From the NCBI GenBank assembly GCA_001953115.1, contig LSSL01000147.1:1-26217 (forward strand): a stretch of 26,217 bases of DNA. Reading direction: 5' to 3'. Source of the stretch: Smittium mucronatum (taxonomy: Eukaryota; Kickxellomycota; Harpellomycetes; Harpellales; Legeriomycetaceae). The translations under genes were made by a program, and so were the position numbers. Shown piece by piece: positions 23,340-26,217 of this stretch (the first letter of the stretch is position 1; each line of letters opens with the position of its first letter). The notes below the pieces were generated by a model that worked only from the letters and a program-made list of their open reading frames with translations, had not been told where the DNA came from and ran no database searches.

Positions 23340-24962
23340 CTATTTTCTGGATAAATCAAATGCTTCGTAAAAAATATTACTAAATTTTGGGGTACTATTG
23401 ACCAAGTGTGGGTTGATTGGTACATGCTTCGTTTTTTTGGTTTTACTTATCAAAACTGCTAAATTACTTTTGAATTTTTTGGCTCCAGTAAGACCCTTGA
23501 ATAAATGTAAAGCAGGACGAGAAAGAGCTGATAGCCGAAATCCATTCTCAGACTGCATTTTATCAGAATATTCTAAAAAAGATGAATTATTGGAAAGGAG
23601 TAAATTTTGATAAAGAATGCGAAGAAATTGTTTATACTGATATCTCTTAAAATTCAGAAAGGTATAAAAAATGCAAAAGTATAAAAATTACCTAAATAGC
23701 TTTTCAAAACTGATTCTTTTGTTGGGACTTGTTCGATTCCGTATATCTCTATTAAAATATGAATTTTCTCTTATAAGAAAAAGAAGTCTGGAGAAAGAAA
23801 AAAGAGAATATCATAAATTCTAATAGAAATCAGGTTTACCCTTGTCTATTTCTTGTAAAAACCAGGGGTCGTCCATTACTAAAAAGCGAATAAAGATAAG
23901 GGGCTGAAATTAACACTAGATCAAAATAGCGATAGAAAATGACGTCGAAAAAAGTATGATGGGAATAAGGTAAATTCTAGATAATAAATAATATGAAAAA
24001 TACTCTTCCTGCCCAGCATAACACCATCGACGATATTGAGATTCTTATCTATAGATTCAATTGAGTTTATTCCTCCGTTTATAATGAAATTTAGTTCAGG
24101 AAATTCCTTATAACATTGATACACAAGTGAGGGATTAAGTTTTGGAACTTCTCTATTCTGTTTAGGAGATAAACCCTTAAGCCACGCTTTCCTGCAATGA
24201 ACAATGAAGGTATCTACCCCCCCTTTAGAGGATACGGTTTCAATCTAGTAAGAAAAAGGTGGGTTGGATGATATGGCTTATTTCATAGAAATTTTTTCTT
24301 AATGAATGGGATTCAATAGAGGTAAAATCTAAAAAAAAAGGAAATAAAATAATATAAAGGGATTTTATTATGCTTTACTTACAAAGTTGCTTAAAAAAGA
24401 GAATGATTCTTCGTTATCTATTCCTACACGACACTTTACGCTGACTCTACCTAATCCGCCCATAGAATCATTCATAGCCCTGCAAATTTCTGCTACTTTT
24501 TCGGGAGTTTTCATTAAAATCGCACCAAAATTTCCACTCTAATCAATTTTTTAAAAATATTTTATCAAACAGTTAAATTTGAAATAATAATATTAATGAT
24601 TTTCTTTAGAAAAAACTTGCCTGAACATTATCGCTTGGGCAACCAGTATTTAAATTGATTTTATACATGCCTAGCTTATTTAGGTCCTCTGCCGCTAAGG
24701 CAGCCTCTTTAGGGCTACAGGTGCCGATTTGAACAGTGATGTTGGTTTTCCAATATTCATTTGTTACCGGTAAATGGATATTGAGTTTTTGAGGATTTTC
24801 AATGAGTTTGCCTTTAGAAAAAATATTGGCGTGCAACATCTCAGTATAGAATTCGTGTTTTCCGAAAGGGGAAATCAAACTTAACAAATGCAAAAAAGGA
24901 ACAGTGGTAATATCAACCATGGGCGCGACTATAGTTTTATATTTTATAGTTCCGGTCTTCAT
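23340..24962 (-). CDS. tRNA-dihydrouridine synthase, DusA type (six exons)
   Basis: Spliced model is complement of join(23340..23572, 23692..23748, 23880..23903, 24004..24244, 24383..24538, 24621..24962), about 350 residues, the usual DusA size. Dus enzymes are FMN/NADPH enzymes that reduce uridine to dihydrouridine in the tRNA D-loop; DusA acts on U20/U20a. Visible motifs in order are VAPMVD (12-17) and YTEM (39-42) of the TIM barrel, VQIG (77-80), the catalytic-Cys loop NLNTGCPSDNVQ (Cys about 108) continuing into SGNFGAILM, VKCRVGID (Lys about 149), FIVHCRKAWLKGLSPKQNR (His about 182), FIINGGI (219-225) and DGVMLGR (239-245, phosphate binding). The C-terminal helical domain follows, with RPALHLFKGLTGAKKF matching RHMLGLFQGIPGARQW of E. 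coli DusA. Start is the ATG at 24960-24962; an in-frame stop lies upstream. The least certain part is the 24-nt exon 4 and its flanking junctions. Confidence 0.88.
23573..23691 (-). other. Dus intron 5
   Basis: 119-nt intron, donor TATTTAG|GTAATT and acceptor ATCTTTTTTAG|AATATT, phase 1, joining SVLKSYL to EYSDKMQSENGF just ahead of the conserved LFKG segment. Confidence 0.8.
23749..23879 (-). other. Dus intron 4 (tentative)
   Basis: 131-nt candidate, donor TTTTTA|GTAATG and acceptor TTTTAATAG|AGATATACGG, phase 1, joining PYLYSLF to IYGIEQVPTKE. An alternative pair (donor CTG|GTTTTT at 23863/23862, acceptor AATAGAG|ATATAC) would add seven codons and remove one (net six). The chosen donor resembles the other donors in this window. 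Confidence 0.5.
23904..24003 (-). other. Dus intron 3 (tentative)
   Basis: 100-nt candidate, donor GGAAGA|GTATTT after DGVMLGRK and acceptor GTTAATTTCAG|CCCCTT, phase 1. The acceptor is good and the donor is weak. The joined protein is a few residues shorter here than bacterial DusA, so an alternative junction is possible. Confidence 0.5.
24245..24382 (-). other. Dus intron 2
   Basis: 138-nt intron, donor AACTTT|GTAAGT and acceptor TTCTTACTAG|ATTGAA, phase 0. It joins LSNF to IETVSSKGG, which aligns with the DusA segment CDFINTVSGKG. Confidence 0.85.
24539..24620 (-). other. Dus intron 1, non-canonical GC-AG
   Basis: This is an 82-nt intron with donor CAG|GCAAGT and acceptor TTGATTAG|AGTGGA, phase 0. 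It splits the conserved run PSDNVQ|SGNFGA after the catalytic Cys loop. No GT donor restores this run in frame, so the GC donor is required by the protein. GCAAGT after AG is the classic GC-intron donor context. Confidence 0.85.
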
Positions 24963-24966
24963 TACT

Positions 24967-24999
24967 TCAAATAACTTCCGAAGAGGAATCTATCGCCAT
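24967..24999 (-). promoter_or_regulatory. candidate upstream ORF before the Dus start
   Basis: An ATG at 24997-24999 opens a 10-codon frame (MAIDSSSEVI) ending in TGA four nucleotides before the Dus ATG. If the 5'UTR includes it, scanning ribosomes would meet this frame first. Its presence in the mRNA is not shown. Confidence 0.3.
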
Positions 25000-25131
25000 G
25001 AGAGAATTTTGTGTATTTGAAAATTTTGATCTGTAGTGCTTTTACTGGTACGAAGGTAGGAAAGTGGGTTTCAGTTATTTCGAAAGGCTTATTTTATAAA
25101 AATAAATAATGTCTAAAGACTTTTTTATTCG

Positions 25132-25181
25132 ATAACAACGGAACCCGATAAAAAAAAAAAAAAAAAAAAATAGCAACGGAA
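25132..25181 (+). mobile_element. minimal poly(A)-ended insertion with 12-bp direct repeats
   Basis: ATAACAACGGAA (25132-25143) and ATAGCAACGGAA (25170-25181) flank CCCGAT plus about 20 A residues. The near-identical flanks (11/12) on both sides of a long A run have the shape of a target-site duplication around a heavily 5'-truncated retroposed copy. It lies between the Dus gene and the right-edge gene. Confidence 0.5.
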
Positions 25182-25287
25182 AAATTAATAATCAGGTTCA
25201 TTCTCTAAAAAATGTTACTAGCAAACTGACCATACATTTTATAGTAGATCAGATCGTTAAAGTTTCTTCAAATAGGAAGCAAATTTA

Positions 25288-25479
25288 TTATATAATAAAT
25301 TCGCCTAACTGATAATTTTCTGTTACAGCAGAATGAAGTTGACCAATGTTACGTCGTAGCCAAACTATAACTTTATTGGCCAAGTATTCAACGCTGTTGG
25401 TCTGGGCATTTTTTTTAACCCTTTCAGGGGCAATGGTACAAAAAATGGCGTTCACTTTTTGCTCAATGTTTTCATTAGA
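25288..25479 (-). CDS. unrecognised protein, 3'-terminal exon
   Basis: A 64-codon frame (63 residues and TAA) begins directly after an acceptor-like TATTATTAG and ends at 25288-25290. Its composition is protein-like and unlike chance frames here: KVNAIFCTIAPERVKKNAQ, then NSVEYLANKVIVWLRRNIG, then QLHSAVTENYQLGEFII. It has no ATG in frame at the start, as expected for an internal or terminal exon. It joins in phase 0 with the exon at 26003-26101. The segment looks helical and amphipathic. I do not recognise the family. It is transcribed in the same direction as Dus, with its stop 325 bp upstream of the Dus ATG. Confidence 0.5.
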   Translation of the reverse strand, partial: SNENIEQKVNAIFCTIAPERVKKNAQTNSVEYLANKVIVWLRRNIGQLHSAVTENYQLGEFII

Positions 25480-25587
25480 CTAATAATATTTGTATACCAT
25501 TGGATAAATCTAAAAGTTAGGCCAATTGAAATGGCTAATTTACACAAATAGGAGTGAGGCCTAAATTTGGGCCCGGAAAGGGTTAAA
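25414..25587. repeat. inverted repeat between exon and intron, one arm interrupted
   Basis: TTTAACCCTTTCAGGGGCAA followed by TGGTACA (25414-25440) lies inside the terminal exon. Its reverse complement appears in the adjoining intron as two pieces, TGTATACCATTG (25491-25502) and GCCCGGAAAGGGTTAAA (25571-25587), separated by about 68 nt. The two pieces together cover nearly the whole 27-nt arm with few mismatches. Confidence 0.55.
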
Positions 25588-25588
25588 C

Positions 25589-25669
25589 AAGTTTGTTGGA
25601 GTTAGTTTGTAACTTTTTATTAATTTTAAAATAAATTTCCTATAAAAAAAAAAAGTTTGTTAGATTCAG
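25589..25669 (+). mobile_element. poly(A)-ended insertion with 17-bp direct repeats (older)
   Basis: AAGTTTGTTGGAGTTAG (25589-25605) and AAGTTTGTTAGATTCAG (25653-25669) match at 14 of 17 positions. They flank about 47 nt that end in an A run. This is the same architecture as the neighbouring insertions, with more divergence. Confidence 0.4.
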
Positions 25670-25739
25670 TCAAGCCCATAAAGAAGATCAGTTCAAGTTA
25701 TAAAAGAGGGTCGACTATGTGGCCGATTTGGTGCTGTCC

Positions 25740-25790
25740 AAGCCTGTGATGATTTTTTTTTTTTACGCAGAATTTAAAGCCTGTGATGAT
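25740..25790 (-). mobile_element. minimal poly(A)-ended insertion, core TAAATTCTGCGT
   Basis: AAGCCTGTGATGAT occurs perfectly at 25740-25753 and 25777-25790. Between the copies is T11 ACGCAG AATTTA, which on the minus strand reads TAAATTCTGCGT followed by A11. A 14-bp exact target-site duplication around 23 nt with a poly(A) end is the mark of a severely truncated retroposed insertion. Confidence 0.65.
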
Positions 25791-26002
25791 GAGTATCTAT
25801 TATGTCTTTATTTCCCTAGATACTGATTTAGTCACGAAAATACTTGCTTTTAACATTTTATAAGAAATAAAGGTAGTGCAAGAGTTTATTTATTTTATTT
25901 AAACCTTGTTTTTTCTTTAAAAATTTACCACTTCTTCCCCATTTATAGATAAAAAAGATAAAATAAAATTCTTTGGTAGTAGTAATATTCCAATATACTG
26001 AC

Positions 26003-26101
26003 CTTGCTTTCTTTATCAGTTTTGAAAACCGAATCAAGAACTAAGCTCATTGGAGTACCAAAAAGAAACCTTTTTGAAATAAAAGATATTAGGAAGGTTT
26101 C
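26003..26101 (-). CDS. unrecognised protein, internal exon (partial gene at right edge)
   Basis: A 33-codon exon bounded by acceptor GTATTAG|GAAACC and donor AGCAAG|GTCAGT, both phase 0. It reads ETFLISFISKRFLFGTPM followed by SLVLDSVFKTDKESK. An in-frame stop just upstream overlaps the acceptor, so the frame must be entered by splicing. The gene's 5' part lies beyond the window. No family was recognised; the FGTPMSLVL stretch superficially recalls the start of RhoGAP domains (FGxPL) but that is not enough to call it. Confidence 0.45.
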
Positions 26102-26159
26102 CTAATACGTAACTTTTTTTGAGCAATTATAAATAAATATGTTATAATGTAAAAATAGT

Positions 26160-26217
26160 AAAGTAAATCCCTTTCCATAAATTCTGCGTTAAAAAAAAAA
26201 AAAGTAAATCCCTTTCC
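26160..26217 (+). mobile_element. minimal poly(A)-ended insertion, core TAAATTCTGCGT (second copy)
   Basis: AAAGTAAATCCCTTTCC occurs perfectly at 26160-26176 and 26201-26217 (the window's end, so the duplication may continue). Between the copies is ATAAATTCTGCGTT plus an A run. The core is the same 12 nt as in the insertion at 25740-25790 but in the opposite orientation, and it begins at the same base. Confidence 0.65.

Larger units (their letters stand above)
25480..26002 (-). other. candidate intron of the right-edge gene
   Basis: The 523-nt interval between the two exons has a GTCAGT donor and a TATTATTAG acceptor. It is several times longer than the 82-147 nt introns elsewhere in the window. 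Part of the excess is two poly(A)-type insertions (25589-25669 and 25740-25790) and an inverted partial copy of the following exon. A small unrecognised exon inside it cannot be excluded. Confidence 0.4.

Noticed and set aside
23977..24003. 27-nt intron GTATTT..CTAG in Dus
   Set aside because: Shorter than plausible spliceosomal introns, and the frame it gives runs into a stop after a non-conserved tail.
25754..25776. Library adaptor contamination (ACGCAGA resembles a cDNA primer end)
   Set aside because: The order relative to the T run is wrong for that primer, the match is only about eight bases, and each copy is flanked by a distinct genomic direct repeat.

Overview
This is a nuclear DNA window from a very AT-rich eukaryote. 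The evidence is spliceosomal introns (GT..TAG, plus one GC..AG), an eIF3 subunit gene and an organelle-type PPR protein gene. A small-genome, AT-rich, early-diverging fungus (for example the Harpellales/Kickxellomycotina kind) is my best guess. That placement is inference from composition and gene content only. The standard genetic code fits all three well-supported genes.

Layout. (1) 1-569: a short open frame of unknown status, then the eIF3i promoter/5'UTR region. (2) 570-1706 (+): complete eIF3i/TIF34 (WD40 protein), whose start codon is cut off from the rest of the gene by a 147-nt intron. (3) 1707 to about 13,260: roughly 11.5 kb of extremely AT-rich DNA with no gene I can support. It holds only short tandem repeats, small hairpins and two slightly GC-richer islands that may be decayed element or gene fragments. 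(4) About 13,265-15,670: two ancient copies of one ~0.7-kb repeat in inverted orientation around a ~0.9-kb spacer; the left copy is much less AT-rich than the right. (5) 16106-19549 (+): one intronless 1147-residue PPR protein, probably mitochondrial, ending in a 16-bp tandem duplication. (6) 19550-23339: AT-rich intergenic DNA. (7) 23340-24962 (-): a six-exon tRNA-dihydrouridine synthase of the bacterial DusA type, rebuilt here exon by exon; its first intron is GC-AG. (8) 25288 to the right edge (-): the last two exons of an unrecognised gene entering from beyond the window.

The most unusual structures are in the last 1.1 kb. Four poly(A)-ended insertions, as short as 23-26 nt, sit between direct repeats of 12-17 bp that look like target-site duplications. 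Two of them carry the same 12-nt core (TAAATTCTGCGT) in opposite orientations. They look like minimal retroposed insertions in the introns and spacer around the right-edge gene.

Functionally the genes are unrelated housekeeping functions: translation initiation (eIF3i), organelle RNA metabolism (PPR) and tRNA modification (Dus). The sequence shows no operon-like or pathway arrangement.
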